DNA of 64,000 nt from contig ARYC01002019.1 of the NCBI GenBank assembly GCA_000711775.1, positions 1 through 64,000 of the forward strand, in the 5' to 3' direction. The notes below the pieces were generated by a model. It did not search any database, had not been told where the DNA came from, and was given only the letters and a program-made list of their open reading frames with translations. The stretch comes from Oxytricha trifallax (lineage: Eukaryota > Ciliophora > Spirotrichea > Sporadotrichida > Oxytrichidae). This document shows, piece by piece, positions 22,646 to 33,861 of the stretch (position 1 is the first letter of the stretch; each line of letters begins with the position of its first letter). The position numbers and the translations under genes are program-made.

Positions 22646-25600
22646 ATGATATTACAAACTTACTTCTTTTTTAATGACGCTAATTAAGCAAAATCATATG
22701 ATATTGATTTAGAGAAAAACGTCGGGATACAAAGTGAAAAATAAGTGGCTGAAAATTTATAACCAAATCATAAATAAGAAACAGGAACTGAATTTAAAGT
22801 ATAATAGAAAATCAAAGTTTCATTTCATAATTTATAATACTCAGTATAAGAGGAACTTAATAAAAAGTAGAGAAAAGAGAAGGGAGGCTAAAAAACTGTA
22901 TCCAAAGAAATCCTCAAAATAATTACTGGCTATTCTCTACCTGGTGAAGCCACATATATTATAGGTTCATCAGGCTCTGGGGGTGTTGACCTTTAGAGGG
23001 ACTACAATTTTTATGCTCAAATTTTCAAATAATTTAATAGGATGAAAACTTTAAAATCCCTTTTTATAGTTTAGTTAAATAGCATATAAGGATCATTTCA
23101 AAGAGGCATTAATACCTTATATAAATATCTCTTGATATTAACTTAAATGAAAATTATATAGATTTTTACTTAAGAAATGAGTTATAATTTTGTTATAAAT
23201 TTTACTGTTTGTTATTTATAATAAATTATAAGTTTTGTAGTTTTTTTTTTCTAAGTCTTTATAAAAGATTATTATTACCTATTTAATGAGCAATAAAAAG
23301 CGTTTGAAGTATAAAATTCATTAAGATATTCCACAATATAAAGAAAATATTTTTATCTTGTCAAAACAAGGGGCCAATACCTGGCTGTGGTAAAACAATA
23401 CTGCTTAATATGATTTGTGATATAATTATTCCGAAAAAGGAGAATGAAATGCAGAGAAGAGTTTTAATGAACGACACCACTCCTTTAGATATCGAATCAT
23501 TTTAAAAAATAATCGAGAACCAATAAATTTAAATTAAAAAAAAATAATTGGAAAATGATTCAAATGTTTCAATAATACATGTAGATTATAAAAAATAATT
23601 TTTATTTAAATTTATATTTCAATAGGGATAATGTAGAGTTTTAAAACAAGTGACAAAAATAATGAGAGCTAAGGTATAAATGTTGAAAAAACACTGAGAG
23701 TATGGAAAAGAAGTAAAATATATTAAAAAAGAATTTGATAAATAGAAAAGCTGTTTAAGATTTCTTTTTAAATCCTTTCTACACTAATACTTATTAAATA
23801 TATTTTCTTTTTATTTTAAAGTTTTTCTTAATTCTCTAAAGTCGGAGCTTATGTTTTGCAAGATGATGTATTTTTTGATTATTTCACACCTAGAGATGCT
23901 CTTAGATTTGCAGCAGGATTGAATATTAGCATAGATTTATAAGATAATAGAGAATTTTTTAATTTCTAAAAGTATATCATCATATTGTGGCCTCTTAAAA
24001 ATATATGGAAGAAGAAAAAAATGAAAGGGAGTAACTAAGAGTTTCTAAAATATGAATCATTCCAAAGATTTGCTTTTTAGAATGGGCTAGATTGAAGTAA
24101 TTCTATGACTTTAAAGTGAGGTGAGATAAACAAAAAAATGCGAAGATAAAAATAATTTTTTTCAAAAAGAAATTGGGCATGGGGAAACTACCATAGCTAA
24201 ATTATATATATTATTACAAGTTCCAGTGGAACTTATAAGTGTTTTTACCAATTCTTAAATAAAACTAATATATTAAGTCTTATAAACGCACTACTTTACT
24301 ATAAATAATTTAAAGATAGGGTAAGGTATTTGAAATTAAAAGCAATACTGCAGCTCCATCTCTGAAATACGTTACAAAGACCCTTTGGTTATTTTAATAT
24401 TAAAAAAATGATATGTTAAAACTAATTTGAGAATAAGATAAGAGAGTAGAAAAAGTTTTAGATGACCTAGGTTTAACTTCAGTTGCAGATTCCTAAATAG
24501 TAGGTATGCATGCTAAAGTTTTATCTGGAGGAGAGAAAAAAAGAACTGCTATAGGAATAGCTCCAATTACAATTCCAATCATCTTGCTTCTAGATGAACC
24601 AACATCCGGTTTAGATAGTTTTAAAGCTCTGTAGATCGTAAAATTGCTTAATAAGCAAGCATCATATGGTAGAACATTTTAGCAACTATTCATCAGCCAA
24701 GTACCTAATCCTTCTCTATATTTGAGAGATTGATTTTAATGACTGATGAAAACGTTATATATGAGGGGAAACCTTAAGATTCTGTGAAATATTTCAAACA
24801 AATAGGTTTTCATGTCCCAAAATTCTCCAATTCCTCTGACTATTTTATGTCACGCATTTTAACTGTTGAATACCCAAAATCTGAGTTTGACGAAAATAAA
24901 TTGGATTTTATGAAATAGTAATTTGAAGAACATAATAAGCCTGAGATTCTATAAACTATATAGGATGTAAAATTAGATCCTTTAAACTAAGATTTGCTAT
25001 CTTTTCATGTATCAAAAAAAGGTTTACTGAAATAACTTATGAGAAGAGAATTTATTGGTTTATATAGAAATCCAGAGCATCTAAGAGTCAAGGTTTTAAG
25101 GCAAATTATAGTAGGATTATTAATTTTAGCCATTTTCTTTGGATTAGATGGGACTGATAAGCTAGATGTTTAGGGACTTACAGGATGCCTATTTTTCATT
25201 GCATTCAATCAAACTATGATGCTTGTATTCTCAAGTTTAAATGTGTTTTAAGAGGAGAGACCTATATCTTTAAGAGAGTATGCTTAATAAATGTATGGAA
25301 TCCCTGCATATTTTTTTCTGTAAAGTAGTAGTTGAGTTATATTATTAAGCAAATGAATGGTGAATCTCCAACTAAAAAAAATTAATAAATAACACATAAT
25401 TAAACTAACAATTTAATACGAATGCATTCTAGAAAGAAATGAAGTAGCAATCTATGAATGCCAGATATTAGGGTAAAAAGTCTTTTGCAAAAGCGCATAA
25501 AATTTACAAACAATATCTTTTCAATCAGGATTTTTCCACAAATTTTAAAATGTTCAGCTTGATAAGAGAAGCAAACAAGTAATTTTATTCAGAATTAACA

Positions 25601-27189
25601 ATTCTAAAAAATTGTCTCTGTCACTTCGCTTGAGAGCTTCAGAATCCTAACTTTTTATGAGTCAAAGTATCATTTAAATGTTTTTATTGGTTTTATTTTA
25701 TATTTTTTCTATGCAAATCTAAATCATTCATTTTATCCCTTAGAAAGCCAATCATGCCCTAAGTAGCAAGCAATTAAAGTTGAAATCTATGTTTGCAGTC
25801 TTTAGGGAATGAAATAAATTGAATGCTGGATTGCGCATATGTCTATTTCTTGCTTTGCAACTCTGCTTACTCATAAAGATCTTAGGGTCAAAAGAAAGTT
25901 CAAAACTATTAATTTTCTAATATAATATTTAGAGATACCTTTGAATATCATTCAAACTTACATATTCTCATTTATTGAATGCAAGGGGTAACATATAAGT
26001 ATAAATGGATCAGATTTAAATTTTATTAATACAAACTCCATTTTGAATTTTTTATTAAACTTAAAATATTTCAAATTTAATTGTAATTATTAGAGAGAAA
26101 ATATGTTTTTACGCATTCGCTAGTCTTCTTATAGAATTTAATTATTAATATTTTAAATTGAAATTTAAAAATAACTCAATTAAAAATATAAGTAGGTTAA
26201 TTTTTTTATCTTGCATAGTTTAAAGAATATTTCCTATAAAGTCATTTGCTTTTTAATAATTATAAATTTATTTTTATTTATAAAAATATTTTCTTTGAAA
26301 ATGATTAATAAAAATATTTCGTGCTTAGAAATTAAATTAAATAGGATATAGATTTAAAAAGAGAAGTAGTATTATTATCCATTATTTTTTTAAAAAATTA
26401 AATAATTTAAAAAACAAACATATCAAGAATTTGTAATTAACAACCCAAATATAATTGTATATTATGGCATTGGTACAATTACTAAAATAAATCTTTTTAG
26501 TAATAAAATATTCAATCAAGTAGTTTATGAATTTAAAATATTTATATATTACTAATATTAAAAAAGAAATAAGACAGTAAACTCATATTTTTAAAAGAAC
26601 CAATTTTTTAAATCTTTGCTTTCATAAAAAATTCAAATTTTTATGAAAGACAAAGATATTTTATCAATTTAATCATTCGTTTAAACAAGCAAAAATTAAT
26701 TATATAACTTTTTATTTTAATTGATTAAATATTGCAAGCTTTTGGTTATTTTTGAGGTTCTCTTTTGTTATATAAACACTTGAATACGTAGCTATTAAAT
26801 TAAATTCTTTCATTTAATTTAATTGATTTAAAGCTGCAGGATTTGGTTATTTCATATCCTCTTTATTCCGTAACACAGAAACAGCAGTGCTATTTGTACC
26901 AGTGTTTATGATGCCTCTAATGTTACTCGGAGGTTTCTTCTCCAATGTGGGAAATACAATGGAATGGATCTTATGGTTATAATACGTTTCTCCGATTCGT
27001 TATGGTGCTGAAGCCTTGATTCAAGATGAATTTTCAAAAAGAGTCCTACCACCCGGACTCAATCCATTAATTTTCCTAAACTTTAATTTGGGATATTGGT
27101 TCGCAATGGTTCTACTAGTTACACTTGGGTGTGCTCTTATGATATTTTCACTATTTAATTTAAAATTCCGTATATCAAGACCGCAATGA
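22646..27189 (+). CDS. ABCG-type ABC half-transporter, multiple IESs and one large insertion
   Basis: Likely ATG 22646. The order is ABCG-like: [32 protein letters not shown] (Walker A, rebuilt only when the first IES is removed), [20 protein letters not shown] (Q-loop), [24 protein letters not shown] (signature), [15 protein letters not shown] (Walker B, D-loop), TIHQPS (H-loop), then the membrane half: [87 protein letters not shown], ending KFRISRPQ at TGA 27187-27189. ABCG half-transporters dimerise to export lipids or drugs. Two one-base slips occur (near 24675 and in seven T at about 25314). About 35 residues of the membrane domain expected between KVVVEL and AAGFGYF are missing, and a 1.5-kb insertion occupies the spot, so that segment may lie elsewhere. 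Confidence 0.88.
22978..23387 (+). other. IES, 410 bp, pointer TGG (ABC transporter 1)
   Basis: TGG at 22978-22980 and 23388-23390. Removal joins GSSGSG to KTILLN and recreates the Walker A loop. The break lies inside the P-loop codons, so the germline copy cannot encode an active ATPase. Confidence 0.85.
23499..23830 (+). other. IES, 332 bp, pointer ATT (ABC transporter 1)
   Basis: ATT at 23499-23501 and 23831-23833. Removal gives TCA TTC TCT AAA GTC GGA (SFSKVGAYV), aligned with STFNKIGAFV in the second ABC gene, which lacks this IES. Confidence 0.8.
23940..24433 (+). other. IES, 494 bp, pointer TAAGATAA (ABC transporter 1)
   Basis: The 8-bp repeat is at 23940-23947 and 24434-24441. Removal gives [15 protein letters not shown] in frame. 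It lies within a few codons of the foldback insertion in the second ABC gene. Confidence 0.88.
25345..26828 (+). other. About 1.5-kb insertion in ABC transporter 1, no pointer found
   Basis: Separates ...KVVVEL from FKAAGFGYF. The 5' half holds open frames of mixed composition: a 66-codon frame from about 25440, and a frame open from 25563 to TGA 26781-26783. The 3' half is extremely AT-rich. It could be one long IES, several IESs with foreign MDSs, or a decayed insertion. The missing transmembrane segment of the transporter was not found in it. Confidence 0.6.
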
Positions 27190-27339
27190 TCAATTTTAAG
27201 CTATATTTTATTTTTTTCTATCCGCTACATTACTCTGAATTTAACTCATGATTATTTAATATCAAACTATTTATTTTTAATTGCTTAATTCCAAATTTAT
27301 TGATAAGATAATGATCTTATTTTTATAGATCCATTAAAC

Positions 27340-29246
27340 ACCAAAGAGATTATTTAAATGAGTTTGATCAGAAAATTTTCTCAATAGTTGATTCAATATT
27401 TACTTTAAATTCCATAATTCAAAAACAAGATAAGTTTTAAGAAGCTTTGTTTAAAAATAAATCAATCTTCTTTCAATCTCTAAAACTTAAAGATAAAATA
27501 ATTGAAAAAAAATGTATCATTAAATGCAACTAAATCAAGCTTTGATAGAAAATTTAATGAATAACTCAACTCATCTTAATTTGATATTTATTGAAGAGTA
27601 AATTAAGTACTTAGATCCAATTAAAACTAGGTTGATATTTCAAAAATAGATATATAAGGCTTTTCACGATTAACTAAGCTAAAAATTTGCGGATTTGAGA
27701 ATGCTAATAGATTTATTAGAGAAAATTTTTGTTTTAGATAAAGATTTCTCAATTTTTGAAGGTATCTTAAATCATGATTTCTTGAAGTTCATATTTCCAA
27801 TGATAAAATTAATATTTTCAAAAGGATAAGCAGATAACAATGTTGTGTTGAGTAAAAAGTAAAAGACATAAACGTAATAGTCATATCCTTAACTTATATA
27901 ATTTTACCATAATCCTACTATGCTTATAAATCAAAGAAAACAAATAAAGAAATTTTCGAATTCAATATATCAAATGATTGGTACAGTAATGCTAGTTAAC
28001 TTTCCAGTTAAAAATAAAAGCCAAAATTAAACACTTCTTAAAAATCTGATTTTTCCACTGTTAAGAAATAAGGTATTCAACTTTTCAAGCAATACCCTGA
28101 AGTAAAAAAAGTTTCTTTGCATTAATCAATTTCGAAAGATTCATCATTAATTACAAAACATAGTATTGTCACTCTAAATTCTTAATCCAGCTAAAACTTC
28201 CAAGTTGATACATAATATACTTAAAAATATTATAAATATCTATCATTAATAGCCTAGATCACATTCTTCATCCTCTTCTATGAATAACGATAGTTCCATG
28301 CTTTTCTTAAATAATTAGATCAAAATTAGTAAGTTTAGCATAATGAGTGGCACATGGGTTTTGGGGTATAAAAATAATAATAATAAGTTATTGAGTACAT
28401 AGAATGACTCTTAGAATAATTCATTAAATACCACCCAAAGTAATCACAAAAAATTATTAACTGTAAGAGCAGACAGCATTAATAGCAATATAAGTGGTTC
28501 TGCAATTAAAGCTAATAATTTAAGTGCTTTATTTTCACCATAAAACAATAATATTATTAAGGACACATTATTTATTTATATTCAAAATAATGAAAAAATA
28601 AAAGCTAAATATAAAAATTTATTTTTATTTTTAAAATAAAATCAAGCTTAATAATCAATCTCCCTCTAAACAGTAAATTGATTCATAGAAAGAGAATGAT
28701 CAAAAATGGAAAGATACCCTTGTAAAAGATAAGAAATCGATAGAAGAAATGGCTATAAATTTAATTTAATTGGTAATGGATGTTGACCTAAATTTACTTA
28801 TTATCAAAAACATTTAACTCTAGTAATTTAGCTCATTAATTGATGTAAGTTATTAAAAACATTGATGTATTTTTGAGAAATTAACACAAATTTATTTAGA
28901 TTCTTTTGATAATTGGCTGCTCATAAGTTACTATTTAAAATATTTTAGCTGCTAAGATTGAAAAAATTCATAAAGATTAGAGTAATTTTTTCAATCATTT
29001 TAACATTTATAGGCTTTCCAGAAATTTTAAAAACCTAAATAACAGGACAGATGCTCTAAATTTATAAGAAGTTCTAATTTATTTCTGAAGACGCTATTCT
29101 TAATATTTTAATGATACCTAACAATGAAATTAAAAACTTAAAATTCTTAAACTAAATAGATGAAATATTTTTGAAGCAATATGCTTTAAAGCAACTATAA
29201 TTTATACATAAATATTTGCAGTTTTTTTTAAAAAATAGTTACATTA
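27340..29246 (+). CDS. Large unknown protein, 5' part (interrupted by mobile element)
   Basis: Helical frames in the ciliate code: HQRDYLNEFDQKIFSIVD, then (after a slip in eight A at about 27508) QLNQALIENLMNNSTHLN, IKTRLIFQKQIYKAFHDQLS, FADLRMLIDLLEKIFVLDKD, KFIFPMIKLIFSKGQADNN, a Ser/Gln/Asn-rich linker (about 28130-28560), QSPSKQQIDSQKENDQKW, and TQITGQMLQIYKKFQFISED, KQYALKQLQFIHKYLQFFLK, reaching NSYI at the element boundary. The alpha-helical repeat-like texture is reminiscent of RIH or armadillo-type scaffolds, but no family was confirmed. Precise removal of the element continues the frame into NKFRFRNSKNLRDV on the other side. The start codon is uncertain. Confidence 0.55.
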
Positions 29247-29269
29247 TAAAACCCCAAGAGTATTTTTTT
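29247..29269 (+). repeat. Left terminal inverted repeat with AAAACCCC
   Basis: Exact reverse complement of 31376-31398. Contains one C4A4 unit followed by AAGAGTA and a T run. Confidence 0.85.
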
Positions 29270-29323
29270 GAATTAAGTTGAATTTGAATTTTTGATAAAT
29301 ATAGTATTTTTATTATTATAAAT

Positions 29324-29415
29324 AGTTGGTTGCTTTATGTAAAATTAAATAAGTACTAATATATATATATATATATATATATAGGGGGTCTTCACAAATC
29401 AAAAAGCAACCAACT
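29324..29415. repeat. 13-bp inverted repeat around an AT microsatellite
   Basis: AGTTGGTTGCTTT at 29324-29336 pairs with AAAGCAACCAACT at 29403-29415. An (AT)n run lies between (about 29357-29382), followed by GGGGGTC. Possibly a subterminal hairpin of the element or the edge of its GC-rich cargo. Confidence 0.7.
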
Positions 29416-29497
29416 TTTGAGGCCTGATCTGATTAAATTTTATTTTAGTATATTAAGCCTTAATTATTATAATATATACACCCCAGTCCAAACAAAG

Positions 29498-30313
29498 ATG
29501 CTGAGCCCAGATAATACAGTATCGCACAAGATCATTCCCTTCCTATCGTCGCCATCGGTGGAGTTAAACCCCCAGCTCCTCCCACCAATCCTCTGCGCCG
29601 CCCTCGAGCCCTCCCACATCCCAGACGCCGCCATCTTTGGGACGAGACTCAGATGCTTAATGGACAACCTGTCTGTTGGTCGGAGATCCTACAAGGAGAT
29701 GCAAGACATGGTAGATGCCATCTTTGGCAGTAACGTGACCAGCCACTACCAGGAGATGGTCAACAGCAGCATCGAGCTACGACTATCCGTGCGCAAGCTC
29801 ACCTTCACCAGAGAAGCGACTTATCGATCAGAGAGACTACATGACGATACGAGAGAGGATACCTTGAGAATAAGGGGAGCAGTACCTATTAGTGAAGACG
29901 CGACCGAGGTCGGAGGTGGGGGCCTCCCAGAATAATTATTGGATACAACCCCAACGGTTCTACTGCGAAACCCCAATGACGAGACATTGCGACTCTCGAC
30001 AGATCAAATGGAGCGGACGCCCTCAGAGGGAAAAGGCCAAGAATGTGCAGATTCTTAGTCTTATACTTCATCAGTGGGCTGCCTGTCTCCTGACCTGCAT
30101 CGATAACTGAACGAACTACTAGAGAAAATAAAACAACCTAAGAATTAACGGACAAATCCCTAACGCCCACTCAACTAATAACCTAGGGACCAACAGATCT
30201 TTAAAAAGCCCAGCAAAAGGCCAGCTGATAAAGATCTCCAGGAGATGTTCATAAGAGCCCCCCTCGGCCAGCGACGCCTACACCCTCACGGATTTCCTCT
30301 GGTGCTATAGTGA
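29498..30313 (+). CDS. Element ORF A, 271 aa, GC-rich, unknown
   Basis: ATG 29498 to TGA 30311-30313, 816 nt including the stop, unbroken in the ciliate code. At least seven codons are TAA/TAG (for example after GGGGLPE and DLHR), so it cannot be translated in the standard code. Features: a hydrophobic/Pro stretch (LPPILCAALEPSHIPD), YKEMQDMVDAIFGSNV, SSIELRLSVRKL, an acidic/basic middle (SERLHDDTREDTLRIRG) and a Lys/Pro/Gln-rich tail (IFKKPSKRPADKDLQEMF). No known domain was recognised. Codon usage is GC-biased, unlike neighbouring genes, which argues for transfer with the element. Confidence 0.6.
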
Positions 30314-30629
30314 TTTCATTTAGAGATTTCCTCTAATCTAGAGAAGTTTAACTTAGTAGCCTTAGGAAGCAATCTTATACAGATCTAGCAGATCTTCCTG
30401 AGCCACTCCCCTAGAAAGACCTTCCAGGCACCCCCGCTGACTATTATTTATTGCCCCTAATTGTGACATGGGGTCGATCACCGGCGCCTTCACCTGCTCC
30501 TTGGTCGATGCTCTGAAGCACCTGAGCCTCAAGGAGGCCTGAATGGGGTTAGTATTTTTACCAATTACCATTGGGGGATCATCAATTAATCAATTAGATA
30601 TATTTATATATTTTTTAATTTTAGAGAAA

Positions 30630-31520
30630 ATGAAAATCGAGCGCAACTCCGCCAGGGCGTGTGCTGTGTGCCCCGAGCACCCAAGTTCCCCCTAGTTTTC
30701 GAAGGGCTACAAAATGACCTTAAGATGGCCCCTCAAGCTCAACATTTCCTAAAAAACTCGAAGGCAAAAAAGTCTGGGAGATTTTGTAAGTTTAAAAAAT
30801 TTGATCGTTTAATAGTTTAAATCAAGGGTTTAATTATCGTTTTAACAGCTGCCCTATTTTAATTAATTAAGATTTAAACATTAAAACTTAAATTCGATTA
30901 TAGAAAAATGGAGTGCTCCCACTGCACCAGACCCTAGCAGGAAGTCCCACGCCAGAATCGCCAAGATCGTCTCCTACTATGAATAGATCAGGACCAAGCA
31001 GTACATTCCTCCCTTCGACAGCATTGTGGGCGAGGTCGAGGCCGCCCCTGAGGGTCGCGAGGAGGTCGAGGTGGCTTGGCATTGGTTCCTCGTGTATCTC
31101 CCACTTACAAGTAAAGGCTCCTGCAGAGATCCCTAAGTCACAGCTCCATAAGGGAGGTCTGGCCACTAGCCTGCATCCACGACAGAGACACATCTTCCTG
31201 ATCAGGGATGGGATGAACAGCTTCTTGGAACTGGGATGGTTCTTGTGAATTACCAAATATATCATTAAGTTTCACTTTCCACCCACTATTGCAATTCCCC
31301 TAATGGGGTTTCACTTTTTCAGTTATTAAATTTATTAAAGTCTAATTCATTAATTTTTCATACTCACGATTGCTTAAAAAAATACTCTTGGGGTTTTAAC
31401 AAATTCAGATTTAGAAACAGCAAAAATCTGCGTGATGTTAAAGATTTTTTAGAAAACCTTTAATAGAAATTTTTTGACCTTAAACACTTAAATTCTCAAA
31501 CTACTATCATTATTTTTTGA
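30630..31520 (+). CDS. Element ORF B, about 296 codons, with Cys motif, reads out into the flank
   Basis: ATG 30630 to TGA 31518-31520, 891 nt including the stop, open only if TAA/TAG are Gln. The start MKIERNSARACAVCPEH has a C-x2-C-P pattern, followed by a basic KGYKMTLRWPLKL. An AT-rich stretch at about 30785-30905 may be an intron or IES, but the frame stays open through it. Then come SRKSHARIAKIVSYYEQIRT, PFDSIVGEVEAAPEGREEVE and VAWHWFLVY. From 31399 the same frame is host sequence (NKFRFRNSKNLRDVK), so the natural C-terminus of the element protein is uncertain. A DNA-binding role is only a guess from the Cys motif. Confidence 0.5.
31376..31398 (-). repeat. Right terminal inverted repeat with GGGGTTTT
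   Basis: Reverse complement of 29247-29269. Ends with one G4T4 unit, the stichotrich telomeric repeat motif. Confidence 0.85.
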
Positions 31521-33273
31521 TGACTCAAAGTAGGAAATATAGTTGTCAGCCTAAGAAACTCTAAATTATATTTTGGACTATTTTTCAAAAAGAAATGTTG
31601 ACTATGTTTTTAGAGACGCTTTGGCAAGCTCTTGCTGCTGTGCCTTATGTAAAATGTATCAATATCAAATAATTAAAAAAATAAATCTAACTTTATAATC
31701 AAAGACAGACTATAGATATTTATAAGCAACTCAAATCTAAATTTGTATGTACAATCAAAAGAAACAGTCTAGTTTGAAATTATAAATTTGCAACTAAAAT
31801 GCATTATTTTGTTGCATTAACTTTTGATAGAAAAATTCCTGAATTTGTAAAGTAATTACAAACACCTTAGAGATTTAATAACATAGTAGTTGATTCAAAT
31901 GATAATAAAAATGACTTTGCTGGATAAACTTCATAAATAATTTAGCAATATATCCTCCCGTGCTTCAATTAAACGATAAAGATATCCCTTAAAAGTTGAT
32001 TAAAAGCACTAAAAAGTTATACCAAAATATGATGTATGAAATGCTTTAAAAACTTATTAACGAAGAATAGCTGTAATTAAATAATTATTCATTGATTAAT
32101 GATGTCTTAGCATATATTTCAATGAATTCTGGAGATATTTATCCTATGAAATAAGATATAAACATCATCATTTTAAAGATTATTAGCTTTTTATCATCTC
32201 AACCTTAAGAATATAAAATAAAAAATTAAAAAGTTAATAACATACAATACAATTCTCTATTACTTTTTAGCATACTGAGGGTTGATAGAGGGTGTAAAAT
32301 TTTAAGAATGAATGAGCTTGTTTGCGTAATTTAGTCTGCGCTGCTTCATTTTCTATTGGTACAAAACTTTAGCACGTATTCAGTGAACATTATGGTTTAC
32401 TTTGCAATTAATACGAAGGAAAAATCTTTGTAATGGTTGTCAGAATATTGATGGCGATGTTTAGAATTCAAAAGAAAGTCCAAAGAAAGTAAAGATAAGA
32501 TTTGTTCTCATAGATAGTTAGGGTAACGTCTTCTGCTCACGAGTGGAAAGAGTTAATCCCTCTGTCAGCAGGATATAACAATTTTGAGGGCAATATTTTA
32601 TGAGCGGAGGTGTGGTCTTTTTCTTCACATTTGCCGCACACCAAAAACATATGGATTAATTAGTTTTTTTTAGGGATTAATTAGTTTTTTTAGGGATTAA
32701 TAAATAAATTTAGAAGTATAATTTACATTAAACAAAAAGCTTAAGAAATTAATCATCTATAAGTTATTGAGAATGTATTATGGAAATTACTAATAATCTT
32801 TAATGACCATTAGGTAGAATAAATTCAAATGATAGCGATTATATTGCTTAGTAATTAGTATATAAACAGTAGGATTTCAATTATTTTGATGAGATTTCTA
32901 GAAACAAGATCCCCTTAGCAGTTCTACTCTTAATTTTCAATTTACCTTAACCTTGACTATGCCACTAAACATCTTTTAATTAAATAAAATGACTAGACTT
33001 AGAGTTAAGCATTTTACAAAGTCAGTGTAGCGATTCATAAAGACAGTCAGTATACACTGGTGAAACTTTAATGTCCTAGTCAGATCATAAAATTAATAAT
33101 AAACACGAATAGATAAAAAGCATTGAATAAAAGGTAGTTGTACTATCTCATCAGTCCAAATAGGAAGATAAATCTAAACGGAAAATACCTATGATTAATT
33201 AAAGTTTAAGGAACTAAATAAAAAACTCTAATAAGTTTATTATATTAAATTTTATGATTATTATCAAAATCTA
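31399..33273 (+). CDS. Large unknown protein, 3' part
   Basis: Continues the host frame after the element: NKFRFRNSKNLRDVKDFLEN, QQKFFDLKHLNSQTT. A slip in six T near 31516 leads to DDSKQEIQLSAQETLNYILD, YFSKRNVDYVFRDAL. After a gap it resumes as FVKQLQTPQRFNNIVVDSND, PPVLQLNDKDIPQKLIKST, YEMLQKLINEEQLQLNNYSL, MNSGDIYPMKQDINIIILK and VKIRFVLIDSQGNVFCSRVE. It ends with a Ser/Gln-rich tail (SDSQRQSVYTGETLMSQSDH) near 33270. Helical scaffold texture as in the 5' part; family unknown. A short direct repeat (TTAGGGATTAATTAG twice) sits at about 32655-32705. The end coordinate is approximate. Confidence 0.5.
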
Positions 33274-33861
33274 ATTTCTAAAATAAATTTGTTTTAAATT
33301 GATTTTTCATTTGAGTTTTTATTGATTTTTTTAATGTAACTTTTCTTAAAAATTAAAATAACAAAGATTTGGATTGTACACAGGTCATTTTTATTTGTGA
33401 TCTTATACCCAATTATTTACTTTGACTTAGTTTAAATTGGAAAATTATATAATTAACTTGAGTTTAATCCAAGAATCTTTAGAAAGAGGACTTTTAACGA
33501 AATATCAAGATTTCTTTTATGAAAAATAAAGATATTTATACAATTTATAATTAAAATATTTTTAAAAATTGCATAAATAAATTTAATTCAAATATAATAA
33601 TTTTTAGATGAATTATTCTTATATCTTAGATGCTAAAAAAAACTAACTACTTATATCAATAAATCAGTCCTATTATAACTTGAAATGATTCTTAAATTAT
33701 AATAAAATGCAGATTTAAAGAGACTTATTTTTATTCCAAATATTTTTTAAATAACAAAATTATATTTGAAAATGATCGAACGTGCAAATCTATCTTTTAC
33801 TTTTATAATGAACGTAAATGAAAAATTAATAACATATATTAATTGAGATTTTTAGTTTTTA
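33274..33861. other. AT-rich intergenic region
   Basis: About 590 bp of AT-rich DNA with long A and T runs and no recognisable gene. Confidence 0.6.

Larger units (their letters stand above)
29247..31398 (+). mobile_element. 2.15-kb GC-rich element with telomere-like terminal inverted repeats
   Basis: Perfect 22-bp inverted ends (left 29248-29269, beginning AAAACCCCAAGAG; right 31376-31397, ending CTCTTGGGGTTTT), or 23 bp with one more matching base pair. Ends containing C4A4/G4T4 recall the telomere-bearing (TBE) elements of stichotrich germlines, but no TBE transposase was recognised and the size is far smaller. The interior is much richer in G+C than its surroundings and carries two ORFs that need TAA/TAG as Gln, so it is adapted to this genetic code. 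A 13-bp inverted repeat and an (AT)n tract lie just inside the left end. Deleting 29247-31398 leaves TAC ATT AAC AAA TTC (YINKF) in frame in the host gene. A clear target-site duplication was not found. Confidence 0.7.

Noticed and set aside
30888..31265. Minus-strand and alternative plus-strand frames in the GC-rich element
   Set aside because: In GC-rich DNA all frames tend to stay open. The plus-strand frame with the most protein-like composition (SRKSHARIAKIVSYYEQIRT), which runs with TAA/TAG as Gln, was preferred.
29247..31398. Calling the element a classical TBE transposon
   Set aside because: Only one C4A4 unit is present at each end, the size is about half that of TBEs, and none of the known TBE reading frames was recognised.
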